Part shown: one piece after another, positions 26,304 through 35,210 of the stretch | Layout: each line of letters begins with the position of its first letter | How positions within the stretch are numbered: position 1 is the first letter of the stretch | NCBI RefSeq assembly: GCF_014635325.1 | Contig: NZ_BMCT01000002.1 | Location: 558,001 to 622,000, forward strand | DNA length: 64,000 bases | Source of the DNA: Azorhizobium oxalatiphilum | GTDB lineage: Bacteria; Pseudomonadota; Alphaproteobacteria; Rhizobiales; Xanthobacteraceae | Reading direction: 5' to 3' | The notes under the pieces: model-generated | Database searches by the model: none | What the model was told of the DNA's origin: nothing | The model's input: the letters and a program-made list of their open reading frames with translations, nothing else | Program-made: the position numbers and the translations under genes

Positions 26304-29300
26304 GTGGCAGTTGATCCAAAAATCGCGCAGCCGATTCCGGCCGGCCTGCTTCTCAAGCTGCGTGGCAGTGACCGCGCCAGCATGTCCTTGGCTTCGCAGC
26401 GGCTCGCCGCGGGTAGCGAAGTTCTCCTCGAAGTTCCCGCCGGAGACGGTCTGGCAGGCTTTGCCGAAGCCCCGCCGGCGCAGTGGGTCCGTATCAATGC
26501 GGCCGACGACCCCTGGGAGCAGGCCCACGCCATGATGCGGGCGGGCTTCGCCGCCGGTGGCGGAGATGTTCTCGCAGCGGAGCCGGACTTTGAGCAGGAA
26601 TGGCCCAGTGCGCCCCGGACGGCCCAATGTGTCGCCGAACCGCAGGAGCGGTCCGGCGGCAAGCAGATCGGGCCTCATGACCGCTGGCATCTGGATGCGG
26701 CGTTCAGCAGCCTCGGCAGTGCGCGCGACAAGGTCGATGCGGCGGCCCTGCGTGACGTGCTCATTGCTCATGTGGACACGGGCTACGACCCCGATCACCG
26801 ATTCAGGCCCAAGCATCTCGATCCGGCGGAACGCAGCTTCGTGGCCGGAGATGCCGATCCGAACAGCGCCAGAGATGTGTCGAAGGCGGGCAAGCTCACC
26901 AATCACGGGCACGGTACCGGCACCATCGGCATTCTGGCCGGGCCAACCATCGGAGGCGCGCCGGGCGCGCGCGTCCTGCCGATCCGCATTGCGGATTCCG
27001 TGGTGCGTTTCAGGACCGGCACCATGGCGCAGGGTTTCGACTATGCGCTGGCAAAGAACGCTCAGGTGCTCACCCTGAGCATGGGGGGACTGGCTTCGTC
27101 CATTCTCGCCGATGCCGTCAACAAGTGTTACGCGGCCGGCCTCGTGATGGTGGCCGCCGCCGGCAACAATTTCAGCGGCCTTCCGGTGCGCTCCATCGTC
27201 TATCCGGCACGCATGCGTCGCGTCATTGCCGCCTGCGGCGTGATGGCGAACATGAAGTCCTATTCGGACCTCGATGCAGGCACCATGGAGGGTTGCTACG
27301 GCCCGGCCAGCAAGATGCTCACCGCACTTTCGGGCTTCACGCCGAACATTCCGTGGCCGGAAATCGGATGCCCGAACGTGATCGACGAGAATGGCCAGGG
27401 GACCTCGTCCGCCACGCCGCAGATCGCCGCCGCGGCCGCCTTATGGCTGGCCCACCATGCGCAGACGCTCAGGAAGCTGCCGCAGCCATGGATGCGAGGA
27501 GAAGCCGCCCGCCGGGCCCTGTTCGCCAGTGCGTCCCTCGGCGGCGGGAGCCAGCCGGACGGCAAGCTCGGCTGGGGCGCTCTGCGGGCGGAAGCCTTGC
27601 TGCAACAAACGCCATTGGCCGCGAGCGCTTTGAGCCCAGAAGCTCCGGCCAGCGCGGGCTATGCCTGGCTGAAACTGCTGACCGGCGAAGGGGTGGGGTT
27701 CGCCCTCAGCAACGCCGCGGAGGCGGACCGGCTGCTGGGGTTGGAACTGATGCAACTGGCCCAGCGCGACCCTGCGCTGGAAGCCGCCCTGGCCGATCCC
27801 GATCATGACGGGGTGACGGCGGCCCAGCGCCGGCTCTTCCTTGAGGCGGCGGAAGCTTCCCCGCTGGCGTCACGCCCCCTGAAGGCGGCCATCGGCGCCA
27901 GCCTGTCCGGTCGCGGCCAGCAGCGCCTTTCCCCCCCGCCCCCCCGTGCCGCGACACCGGAGGTGACGCCCAACCCGGTCCCACCGCCGGCGCGCCGCCG
28001 TCTACGCATCTATGCGCTGGACCCAAGCCTCGGCGGCTCGCTCAACTCCTATGAGGACCAGATCGCAACGGTGGACGTGCGCAACGAGCCCAACCTGCGG
28101 CCCGGACCTGTGGGCGAGTATCTGGAGGTGGTGGATATCGACCCGGCTTCCAACCGTGCCTATCCGCCGGTGGATCTCAACAATCCGAACCTCATGCTGC
28201 AGGACGGCGCACCGCCCTCGGAGGGTAATCCGGCGTTCCACCAGCAGATGGTCTATGCGGTTGCCATGCGCACCATCGAGCATTTCGAGTTTGCTCTCGG
28301 ACGCAAGGCTCTTTGGACGCGCCGGTGGTCCGGGAAAAAGGGCACGCGCAATATCTACATGCAACGCCTGCGCATCTATCCGCATGCCTTGCGGCAGGAC
28401 AATGCGTATTACAGCCCCGCGCACGGCGCCCTGATGTTCGGCTATTTCCCCGCCAACTCGCAGGTTTCAGACCTGACGCCACCCGGCACCATGGTGTTCA
28501 GCTGCCTGTCGGCGGATGTTGTCGCCCACGAAACCACCCACGCACTGCTGGACGGGCAGTCCCGTAGCCTGCGCGACCCATCCAATCCGGACGTACGCGC
28601 CTTCCACGAGGCCTTCGCGGACATCGTGGCGCTGTTCCAGCAGTTCACCTATCGCGATCTGGTCCGGCGCGAGATTGCCCGTGCCCGGGGGGACCTGTCG
28701 GCAGCGGGGCTGCTTAGAGGCCTCGCACGGCAGTTCGGCGAGGGCACCGGACACGCCGGCCCGCTGCGGCGCTACGCGCAGCAGGACGCGACCATCGCCT
28801 ATGGGACCACCTTCTCCCCCCACGCGCGCGGCTCGCTGCTCGTAGCGGCGGTGTATCGGGCGTTCCTGGCCATCGTGGAACGGCGCACGGCCGATCTCGT
28901 CCGCCTCGCCACCGGCGGGGGTGGCATTCTGCCAGCCGGCGCACTCCATCCCGACCTTGTGGCCCGCCTTACTGAGCAGACCTGCAAATCGGCACAACAT
29001 GTGCTGCGCATGTGCATCCGCGCGATCGACTATTGCCCTCCGGTGGATCTCACCTTCGGAGAATATCTGCGGGCGATCATCACCGCCGACATGGAGGAAG
29101 TGCCGGAGGACCGATATGGCTATCGCGTGGCCTTCCTCGAAGCCTTCCGTGCCTTTCAGATCCTGCCGCGCAACCTGCGCACCGTCTCGCTGGAAACCTT
29201 GCGCTGGCATCCCTGGGACGGCCCTTCACCCCAGTGGCTTTCCCCCGCCATCGCGGCGCTCAAGATCGACCTCACAACCCATCGAAACCGTGAGGAGATC

Positions 29301-29816
29301 TTCAATAAGAGTGAAGAAAACGGCCGGAAGCTGCACGCGGAACTGTTGAAGGCGCTGAACTCTCCGGAGGCTTGCATGGCATTCGGCCTGCAGCATGGAC
29401 TGGGGACCTACAAGTCGCTCGACGCCAAGCCGGAGCTGAAAGGCCCGACGACCTTCCTGGTAGACGATGTACGCGTCGCCAAGCGCGTGCGCGAGGACGG
29501 AGAACTGGCGGCCCAGCTCATGGTCGTCATCCGTCAGCGCCGCCCGGAGAGTCTGGCCGAAGCGTCTCAGGAGCCGACCAAGGACTTCTGGTTCCGTGGC
29601 GGCGTGACACTGATCATCGACCTCCTCGGCGAGGGCGCTCCGCGCATACGCTATGTGATCCTCAAGGCTATCACCAGTCCTACCCGCCTCGCCCTCGAGC
29701 GGGCCTATCGCGGAGGAGAGGGGAACGGCGGCTTACGCTCCATGTATTTCGGCGCCGACGGTTTCGCCGCCGGCGAGCCCTTTGCCATCCTGCATGCATC
29801 GAGGGACACGGAATGA
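26304..29816 (+). CDS. Dual protease: subtilisin-like S8 domain fused to M4-like metallopeptidase
   Basis: This 1170-residue protein carries two proteases. Residues about 130-430 are an S8 domain with an intact triad: Asp158 in HVDTGYD, His203 in NHGHGT, and Ser368 in GTSSATP, plus the AAAGNN oxyanion loop. After a Pro-rich linker (about 545-565; PPPPRAATPEVTPNPVPPP) comes a gluzincin-like domain: HETTH at 742-746 with zinc ligands and general base Glu743, and HEAFAD at 768-773, the third ligand Glu769 and Asp773 of M4-type enzymes. About 300 further residues are unassigned. No signal peptide is evident, so it is probably cytosolic. GTG 26304 has GGGGGG upstream; the frame extends to 26121 without a site. 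It overlaps the MBL gene (ATGA) and diverges from jetABC. Target unknown. Confidence 0.9.
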   Translation: MAVDPKIAQPIPAGLLLKLRGSDRASMSLASQRLAAGSEVLLEVPAGDGLAGFAEAPPAQWVRINAADDPWEQAHAMMRAGFAAGGGDVLAAEPDFEQEWPSAPRTAQCVAEPQERSGGKQIGPHDRWHLDAAFSSLGSARDKVDAAALRDVLIAHVDTGYDPDHRFRPKHLDPAERSFVAGDADPNSARDVSKAGKLTNHGHGTGTIGILAGPTIGGAPGARVLPIRIADSVVRFRTGTMAQGFDYALAKNAQVLTLSMGGLASSILADAVNKCYAAGLVMVAAAGNNFSGLPVRSIVYPARMRRVIAACGVMANMKSYSDLDAGTMEGCYGPASKMLTALSGFTPNIPWPEIGCPNVIDENGQGTSSATPQIAAAAALWLAHHAQTLRKLPQPWMRGEAARRALFASASLGGGSQPDGKLGWGALRAEALLQQTPLAASALSPEAPASAGYAWLKLLTGEGVGFALSNAAEADRLLGLELMQLAQRDPALEAALADPDHDGVTAAQRRLFLEAAEASPLASRPLKAAIGASLSGRGQQRLSPPPPRAATPEVTPNPVPPPARRRLRIYALDPSLGGSLNSYEDQIATVDVRNEPNLRPGPVGEYLEVVDIDPASNRAYPPVDLNNPNLMLQDGAPPSEGNPAFHQQMVYAVAMRTIEHFEFALGRKALWTRRWSGKKGTRNIYMQRLRIYPHALRQDNAYYSPAHGALMFGYFPANSQVSDLTPPGTMVFSCLSADVVAHETTHALLDGQSRSLRDPSNPDVRAFHEAFADIVALFQQFTYRDLVRREIARARGDLSAAGLLRGLARQFGEGTGHAGPLRRYAQQDATIAYGTTFSPHARGSLLVAAVYRAFLAIVERRTADLVRLATGGGGILPAGALHPDLVARLTEQTCKSAQHVLRMCIRAIDYCPPVDLTFGEYLRAIITADMEEVPEDRYGYRVAFLEAFRAFQILPRNLRTVSLETLRWHPWDGPSPQWLSPAIAALKIDLTTHRNREEIFNKSEENGRKLHAELLKALNSPEACMAFGLQHGLGTYKSLDAKPELKGPTTFLVDDVRVAKRVREDGELAAQLMVVIRQRRPESLAEASQEPTKDFWFRGGVTLIIDLLGEGAPRIRYVILKAITSPTRLALERAYRGGEGNGGLRSMYFGADGFAAGEPFAILHASRDTE

Positions 29817-31225
29817 CCGGGGTGAGCGTGGACATCCGCTGCTACTGCCACGGGCTGGGCGACTGCATGCTGCTGTCGCTGCCCAAGGCTGACGGATCAC
29901 CATTCTGGATGCTCATCGATTGCGGCATCCACAGCTCCGCCAAAGGCGGCGCCGACAAGATGCGCGACGTGGTCGCCGACATCGCCAAGCGCACCAAGGG
30001 GCATATCGACGTCATCGTCGGGACGCACGAGCACTGGGACCATCTGTCCGGCTTCATCCAGGCCGCCGAAGCGTTCGACAGGATAACGGTAGGCGAGGTG
30101 TGGTTCAGCTGGGCCGAGAATCCCGCCGACCCCGATGCCCGTAAGCTCGACAAATACAAGGCGGACGCGGCTATGGCGCTGGCCGGCGCCGCGCTTCAAA
30201 TGGCCGGCGTGAAGGAGCTGGAGGAAAGGGCGAAGGGCATCGAGACGCTTCTCGGCTTTCAATTCGGCGCCAAGGGCGAGAAGGTCCGCGATGCACGCGA
30301 ACGACTACGCGGGGTAGACCGCATGGTGCGCCACCTGGAACCGGGCACCCTCGCCCCGCTCGACGCCGTACCCGGCATTCGCGTCTATGTGCTCGGCCCG
30401 CCGCGCGACCCGAAGCTTTTGGGGACCGAGGATATCCTCTCGGAAACCTATGCACTGGGCGGACGATCCATCTCGGTAGAACCGCTGTCCAACGCCCTTG
30501 AGCTGAATGCGGCGACCCTGCGGATCGACGATGACCCGGCGGCGCCGTTCGACGGTACCATCGGCCTCCCCTTCGCCGATCTGGCGCGCGGGAAATGGCC
30601 GGACGATCCGGACACGGCGCAGTTCTTCTGGAACAGCTATTTCGGGCCGGAGGCAAGGAACAACGCCGAGCTAGACCAGAGCTGGCGCCGCATCGACAAC
30701 GATTGGCTCGCCAACTCCGTCGACCTCGCCCTGCAGCTGGACTCCCGCACCAACAACACCAGCCTCGTGCTGGCGCTGGAAATCGTCGAGACCGGACGTG
30801 TTCTGTTGTTCGCCGCAGATGCGCAGGTGGGCAACTGGATGAGCTGGTCCAACGTCAAGTTCCGAGGCACGAAGGATCGCCCCGCGCGCAGGGCCGATGA
30901 TCTGCTCCGCCGCACGGTGTTCTATAAGGTTGGCCACCATGGCAGCCGCAACGCTACGCGGACGGCGGCACTGGAAATGATGGACCACTCGGCGCTGGTT
31001 GCTTTCAGTCCCACGGATGAGTCTCTGGCCGGCAAGGTCGGCTGGAAGGACTTTCCGGCGCCGAAAACGTCCGCACGTCTGCGCGAGGTAACGTCGGGCC
31101 GCTTCATCCAGTCCGACGCGCCATGGATTCACGATGCGCGCCTGCCGATGCCCATCAAACCGGGCGGCGCACTGCGCGCCATCACAGTCAAACATGGACT
31201 CTATGTGGACCTGACCCTGGCGTGA
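29813..31225 (+). CDS. MBL-fold metallo-hydrolase (ComEC/Rec2-like)
   Basis: The 470-residue protein has the metallo-beta-lactamase fold: LIDCGI strand, metal motif THEHWDH (His72, His74, Asp76, His77), FAADAQVGNW (bridging Asp) and KVGHHGSRNA near the C-terminus, the last being typical of ComEC-like and competence-type MBL hydrolases, some of which cut DNA. A large insertion (about 90-300) is not assigned. Its ATG overlaps the stop of the dual protease gene (ATGA), so the two are made together. No signal peptide or membrane helix is visible, so it is probably cytosolic. Substrate is not known; a nuclease or an enzyme acting on a nucleotide signal are both possible. Confidence 0.9.
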   Translation: MTGVSVDIRCYCHGLGDCMLLSLPKADGSPFWMLIDCGIHSSAKGGADKMRDVVADIAKRTKGHIDVIVGTHEHWDHLSGFIQAAEAFDRITVGEVWFSWAENPADPDARKLDKYKADAAMALAGAALQMAGVKELEERAKGIETLLGFQFGAKGEKVRDARERLRGVDRMVRHLEPGTLAPLDAVPGIRVYVLGPPRDPKLLGTEDILSETYALGGRSISVEPLSNALELNAATLRIDDDPAAPFDGTIGLPFADLARGKWPDDPDTAQFFWNSYFGPEARNNAELDQSWRRIDNDWLANSVDLALQLDSRTNNTSLVLALEIVETGRVLLFAADAQVGNWMSWSNVKFRGTKDRPARRADDLLRRTVFYKVGHHGSRNATRTAALEMMDHSALVAFSPTDESLAGKVGWKDFPAPKTSARLREVTSGRFIQSDAPWIHDARLPMPIKPGGALRAITVKHGLYVDLTLA

Positions 31226-31238
31226 TGTAGTGAACGAA

Positions 31239-31344
31239 CCAAAGTTTGGATTCGCGGCACCGCATCCCATTGATGTTACGCCATTAATTTTTGCCGCCAC
31301 AATTTCCTCACCATAGTTTGGTGGCGAGATTAACCAAAGTTTGG
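31239..31344. repeat. Three copies of an 11-bp near-palindrome, CCAAAGTTTGG
   Basis: Copies lie at 31239-31249, 31311-31321 (CCATAGTTTGG, one change) and 31334-31344. Each is symmetric around its central base. They occupy the 170-nt gap between the MBL gene and the dinB remnant. A multi-copy operator, or debris from a lost promoter, are both possible. A further copy is at 60735-60745. Confidence 0.55.
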
Positions 31345-31397
31345 TGCCTATAGGTCTAAAGGCCGCATAACTCCACCATAAACTGCTCAACGAGCCG

Positions 31398-32012
31398 ATG
31401 TTCTCGACGCTCAGCCAGAGCTGCGTTCAGCACCTGGCAAGCTGGCCTGCTGCCGGCTTCGTCGCGGCGCTGCCGGTCAAGAAGTTCCACGGCGTCGGCC
31501 CGGCCACAACCACGAAGATGGATCGGCTCGGGATCGCCACTAGCGCGGATCAGCGGGCAAAATCGCTGGACTTCCTGCGACAGCTTTTCGGCAAATCGGG
31601 CGGTTGATACTATCGCATCGCGCGCGGCATCGACGAGCGACCCGTGGAGGCCCATCGGAGCGAAAGTCGATCGGCGCCGAGGATACCTTCGCGATCGACA
31701 TCTTCGACTTCGAGAAAGCCCGCCAGGAGCTGGAGCCCCTTGCTGCTAAAGTCTGGCGCCATTGCGAAGCGCGGAGTCTGGCGGGGCGTACCGTAATCCT
31801 TAAAGTGAAGTATGAGGACTTCCAACAGATCACGCGGAGCCGTACGCGCGACGTCATGATCACCAGCCTGGCGGACCTCCAGCAACTCGCTGAAGGCCTG
31901 CTCGTGCCCTTGTTTCCGACGGAGAAGGGTATCCGTCTGATCGGGGTGACGGTGTCGTCGCTCGAGGTGCTAAGCGCTGCTCAGGATGCAGACGGGCAGC
32001 TTCCCCTTCTCC
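31398..32012 (+). pseudogene. dinB: dinB (DNA polymerase IV) remnant
   Basis: Only the C-terminal part of a Y-family polymerase is left. FVAALPVKKFHGVGPATTTKM matches the helix-hairpin-helix after the palm. The frame meets a TGA at 31605-31607 just after RQLFGKSGG, continues as YYRIARGIDERPVEAH, and then shifts frame near 31650 into RKSIGAEDTF and a little-finger domain ending GQLPLL. The catalytic N-terminal two thirds is missing. The gene is dead, and marks an insertion or deletion junction at the left side of the oxidoreductase island. Confidence 0.88.
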
Positions 32013-32051
32013 GAGGAATACCCGTTACCCCGATCGTCGTCACGGCAACGC

Positions 32052-32079
32052 CAGGCGGTCGGCTTTGGCCGACCGCCTG
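32052..32079. terminator. Hairpin between dinB remnant and alpha/beta hydrolase
   Basis: CAGGCGGTCGGC and its exact complement (12 bp) enclose TTTG. On the plus strand it is followed by CTTTCG. It lies 45 nt past the stop of the minus-strand hydrolase and just after the dinB remnant, and could end transcripts from either side. Confidence 0.6.
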
Positions 32080-32123
32080 CTTTCGTCGAACAGGTGATCA
32101 GAACCCTCGTCTTTCGCGACGCA

Positions 32124-33236
32124 CTACGAGCGGCTGGAAACGAGGGTACGGGCGAAGAAGGGAGTCAGCTTGCCCATGGCCACCTCGACATACTTGGGAA
32201 CCCAATAGGTCTCGATGTGGGTCGCGCCGTCGATCTTGAACAATTCCTTGTCCTTCGTCCCGGAGGCCTTCGCAAACGCGTCCTCCGTCATGTACAGGCT
32301 GTCGGCTTTGCTCCCTGCCATCATCAGCAGCGGCGTATCAATGAGTTCGATCTGGTCCGTTGCGTCCCAGCGCATCAAGTCCAGCAGGCTGCTGGTGGTG
32401 TACTTGAACGTCGAGCCCGGATGAGCGTGCGTCTTCCAATAATATTCGTAACCTTGCCGGTACAGATCGAAGGGAAGCGCGGCGATCTGCGCATCGGTCA
32501 GGTTGGCGTCGCCCGAATAGAGAACTTCACCGCCGGCGACCTCCTGCGCACGGGCGGCGGATGCCTCCCGCAGGCGCTGCTGGATAGTCGCCAGTTGCGA
32601 ATCCCCATATCCGTTGCGCCGCACGCGACCGGAGTTGAACATGCTCAAGGTCGCGATCGACCTGAAACGCTTGTCGGATTTGGCCGCCGCGAGCGAATAC
32701 CCACCCCCGCCGCAGATTCCGAAAAGGCCGAGGCGTGAGGCATCGACACCCGGAAAACGGGTGATGAAATCGGCCATGCCGTGAATGTCTTCGGTGCGGA
32801 ACTGCGGCTTGTCCACACTGCGCGGCGCGCCGCCGCTCCCACCCTGATAGGCAGCATCCGCGGCGATCGTGATGTAGCCCTGTTCCGCCAGGTTCTGAGC
32901 ATACAGCCCGGCGACCTGCTCCTTCACCCCACCGTTCGGATGCGCCACGACGATGGCAGGATACGTCCTGCTCGGATCATAGCCTGCCGGAGTGTACACG
33001 TTTGCGACGATATCGAGACCGTTGAGCTTGTAGCTCACGGGGTGGATGTTCACCCGCCCGGCTTCATTCTTCGTGATCGCGCCGCCGTAGACGAGCGAAA
33101 ACGCGTTCTGCTTGTAGTCCGCCGCGGCGGCATTCTTCGTATTCATGAATGTCAGTCCCAACATGGCACTTGAGATGGCGAGCGCGGATGTCCCAAGGAA
33201 CTTGCGCCGTCCGGAGTTCACGATGTCAGTGTTCAT
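32124..33236 (-). CDS. Tat-exported alpha/beta hydrolase (dienelactone-hydrolase-like)
   Basis: A 370-residue protein with a twin-arginine signal (GRRKFLGTSALAISSAML) and then an alpha/beta-hydrolase fold: PAIVVAHPNGG, the nucleophile elbow GICGGGG (FGICGGGGYS) in which Cys takes the usual Ser place as in dienelactone hydrolase, LIDTPLLMMAGSKADS for the acid, and GATHIETYW for the His. It is likely a periplasmic esterase or lactone hydrolase. ATG 33236 puts the twin Arg 10 residues in; the upstream extension lacks a signal. Confidence 0.85.
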   Translation of the reverse strand: MNTDIVNSGRRKFLGTSALAISSAMLGLTFMNTKNAAAADYKQNAFSLVYGGAITKNEAGRVNIHPVSYKLNGLDIVANVYTPAGYDPSRTYPAIVVAHPNGGVKEQVAGLYAQNLAEQGYITIAADAAYQGGSGGAPRSVDKPQFRTEDIHGMADFITRFPGVDASRLGLFGICGGGGYSLAAAKSDKRFRSIATLSMFNSGRVRRNGYGDSQLATIQQRLREASAARAQEVAGGEVLYSGDANLTDAQIAALPFDLYRQGYEYYWKTHAHPGSTFKYTTSSLLDLMRWDATDQIELIDTPLLMMAGSKADSLYMTEDAFAKASGTKDKELFKIDGATHIETYWVPKYVEVAMGKLTPFFARTLVSSRS

Positions 33237-33420
33237 TTCATTGTCCGTTCGTTGAGCGAGCGCCCAACTTACGGGCGCGATGCAAACCGCCGGCTTCGAG
33301 ACCAAGGCCCTCGATGGATCGTCGCCGATGCGGCGTATCCAGCGATGAACGTCGCCCATCTCCGAATGATGGGATCGATGCCTTCAACCGCGTGTCGAAC
33401 TTATTCCGTCGGCTGCCAGC

Positions 33421-33445
33421 CATTGCATCCAATATAGATGCAATG
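33421..33445. promoter_or_regulatory. Operator-like dyad CATTGCATC-N7-GATGCAATG
   Basis: A perfect 9-bp inverted repeat with a 7-nt AT-rich centre (CAATATA), about 185 nt upstream of the Tat hydrolase. Its size and spacing suit a dimeric regulator such as a TetR- or HxlR-type protein, but no such gene is adjacent. Regulator unknown. Confidence 0.5.
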
Positions 33446-33533
33446 TATTGGGTGGTTAAGTGAGCATCCGAATAACGTTTCGCGCTGCTCCGTTCACCAT
33501 TTCGCCGAGCAAGATAGAGCAGGAAGCCATTCC

Positions 33534-33579
33534 TGATTAGACGCCCACATCCGATAGGGTTTAGAAGTCCGTCTAATCA
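33534..33579. promoter_or_regulatory. Shared island operator, copy 1
   Basis: TGATTAGACG (33534-33543) and its exact complement CGTCTAATCA (33570-33579) are 26 nt apart. The same arms and spacing recur at 35078, 37458 and 42717. Lies about 230 nt upstream of the oxidoreductase gene. Confidence 0.6.
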
Positions 33580-33807
33580 ATCGGCTGACGTACGCTGATG
33601 CCGGGAGCGGGAACGCTTTTTCCTCCACGCAGTGCCGATTGCGCCCTCCAATTCCCGCGGGACGACGACGATCTCATCGCCCCAAAGTACGTGAGTGCTG
33701 GAACGTGCGGACGTGGCGCTCGTTAACGCGGAGGCCGCGGATCCCGCGTATTCGCAAGGAGGCAAACTCCGCCACCTAATTCATCCAGAAAGGAACGAGG
33801 TTTGACT

Positions 33808-34863
33808 ATGAGTGATCGAAAGGTGCGCGTCGGCCTTGTCGGCTACGGTTTCGCGGGCAGGATCTTCCATGCACCGTTGATCCGTGCCGTCGAGGGACTC
33901 GACCTGGTCGCCGTCACATCCAGCGATGCGTTCAAGGTGAGGGCGGACATGCCCGATGTCGCGGTGCACGCGACCATGGACACGATGCTGGCCGAAATCG
34001 ATCTGGTGGTCGTCGCGACGCCGAACGACACCCACGCACCTCTGGCGCGAGCTGCACTCGCGGCCGGCAAGCACGTTGTCATAGACAAGCCCTTCGCACT
34101 CGACGTGGCGGAGAGCCGCGCGTTGATCGGCGCAGCCGAAGAGAAGGGACTGCTGCTCAGTGTCTTCCACAACCGCCGTTGGGACAGCGATTACCTGAGC
34201 GTGAAGAAGGCGATCGAAGCAGGTGCGATCGGGCGCGTCGCGCATTTCGAATCCCGGTTCGAGCGTTTCCATCCGGAGGTCCGCGACAGATGGCGCGAGA
34301 GAGGCACGCTCGGCAGCGGCCTGTGGTTCGACCTTGGGCCTCACCTTGTTGACCAGGCACTACAACTGTTCGGGCTTCCGGACCGCGTGTTTGCCGACAT
34401 CGCGAACCTGCGCGACGGTGCCCTGACCGATGACTGGGCCCATGCCGTCCTTCACTATCCCGGTCTGCGCGTCGTCATTCAATGTGGATTGCTGTGCGCC
34501 GGAGGCACCCAGCGCTTCATCATCCATGGAACCGGAGGCTCCCTGCTCAAGACGGCCGCCGATGTCCAGGAGGCCCAGCTCCGCAATGGACTGCATCCCG
34601 GCGAGGGCGGGTGGGGTCAGGATCCTGATGCGCTCATCCGCTTCGATGCCTTCGGAGAACGACATACCACACCGGCCGTAAGCGGTGACCAACGGCAGTT
34701 CTACGCGGGCATCGCGAAGACGCTGCTGCATGGCGCGGCATTCAATGTGAGGCCGATCGAATGCCTCGCCGTCATGGCCGTGATCGAAGCGGGGTTCACA
34801 TCTGCCCGAGAGGCTCGCGCAGTGGAGCTTCCCTTGACGGCGCTGGAGCGGGCTTCTTGGTGA
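33808..34863 (+). CDS. Gfo/Idh/MocA-family NAD(P)-dependent oxidoreductase
   Basis: A 351-residue protein with the Rossmann fingerprint VGLVGYGFAGRIFHAPLI (GxGxxG) at the N-terminus, VVVATPNDTHAPLA, and the family KP motif as DKPFAL (normally EKP). The C-terminal half (GLWFDLGPHLVDQALQLFG) is the usual Gfo/Idh alpha-beta domain with the catalytic His. It probably reduces or oxidises a sugar or cyclitol derivative. ATG 33808 has AGG 7 nt upstream. It stands alone between two copies of the shared island operator. Confidence 0.9.
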   Translation: MSDRKVRVGLVGYGFAGRIFHAPLIRAVEGLDLVAVTSSDAFKVRADMPDVAVHATMDTMLAEIDLVVVATPNDTHAPLARAALAAGKHVVIDKPFALDVAESRALIGAAEEKGLLLSVFHNRRWDSDYLSVKKAIEAGAIGRVAHFESRFERFHPEVRDRWRERGTLGSGLWFDLGPHLVDQALQLFGLPDRVFADIANLRDGALTDDWAHAVLHYPGLRVVIQCGLLCAGGTQRFIIHGTGGSLLKTAADVQEAQLRNGLHPGEGGWGQDPDALIRFDAFGERHTTPAVSGDQRQFYAGIAKTLLHGAAFNVRPIECLAVMAVIEAGFTSAREARAVELPLTALERASW

Positions 34864-35210
34864 ACCTCCGGGCATGAGTATCGCGAGGAGGACTTGCGTG
34901 CGGCAGGCTCCTCCTCGCTCCCGCTTGATCACGGCATCCCGGTCGGCAAATGAGCGAGACTGGCGCTCGTCGCCCGGCCGAAACCCGATCGGACATCGAC
35001 GCGTCCGTCGAAGAGCTGGACCGGATGTCGCCCTCTCCAAATTAATGATCAGAAGTTTATCTTCTTGGGCGTCGGATTGATAAGGCCGGGTAATAGGCCT
35101 TTGCGGAATTCGACGTCTAATCGTGACCTCGGCCATCGTTTACGTTGCGACACGTGAGCGTACCCAGCCTCGGCCGCTTCTGATCACGTGATGGCGTTGG
35201 AGGGACCGTG
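34864..35210. other. 347-nt intergenic region
   Basis: No gene is seen. It is GC-rich at first and turns AT-richer after 35030, where the shared operator (35078-35123) lies about 90 nt before the carboxymuconolactone decarboxylase-like gene, consistent with a promoter for the operon that begins at 35211. Confidence 0.55.
35078..35123. promoter_or_regulatory. Shared island operator, copy 2
   Basis: TGATAAGGCC (35078-35087), 26 nt, then CGTCTAATCG (35114-35123). The right arm matches copy 1 in nine of ten positions, and the left arm matches the copy 4 arm TGATTAGGCG in eight of ten. Just upstream of the CMD-cupin-P460 operon. Confidence 0.5.

Larger units (their letters stand above)
33237..33807. 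other. 571-nt intergenic region with two inverted repeats
   Basis: No gene is seen. It separates the divergent hydrolase and Gfo/Idh/MocA-type oxidoreductase genes. It holds a 25-bp operator-like dyad at 33421-33445 and the long-spaced repeat at 33534-33579 shared with three other sites in the island. The AT content rises around both. Confidence 0.6.
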
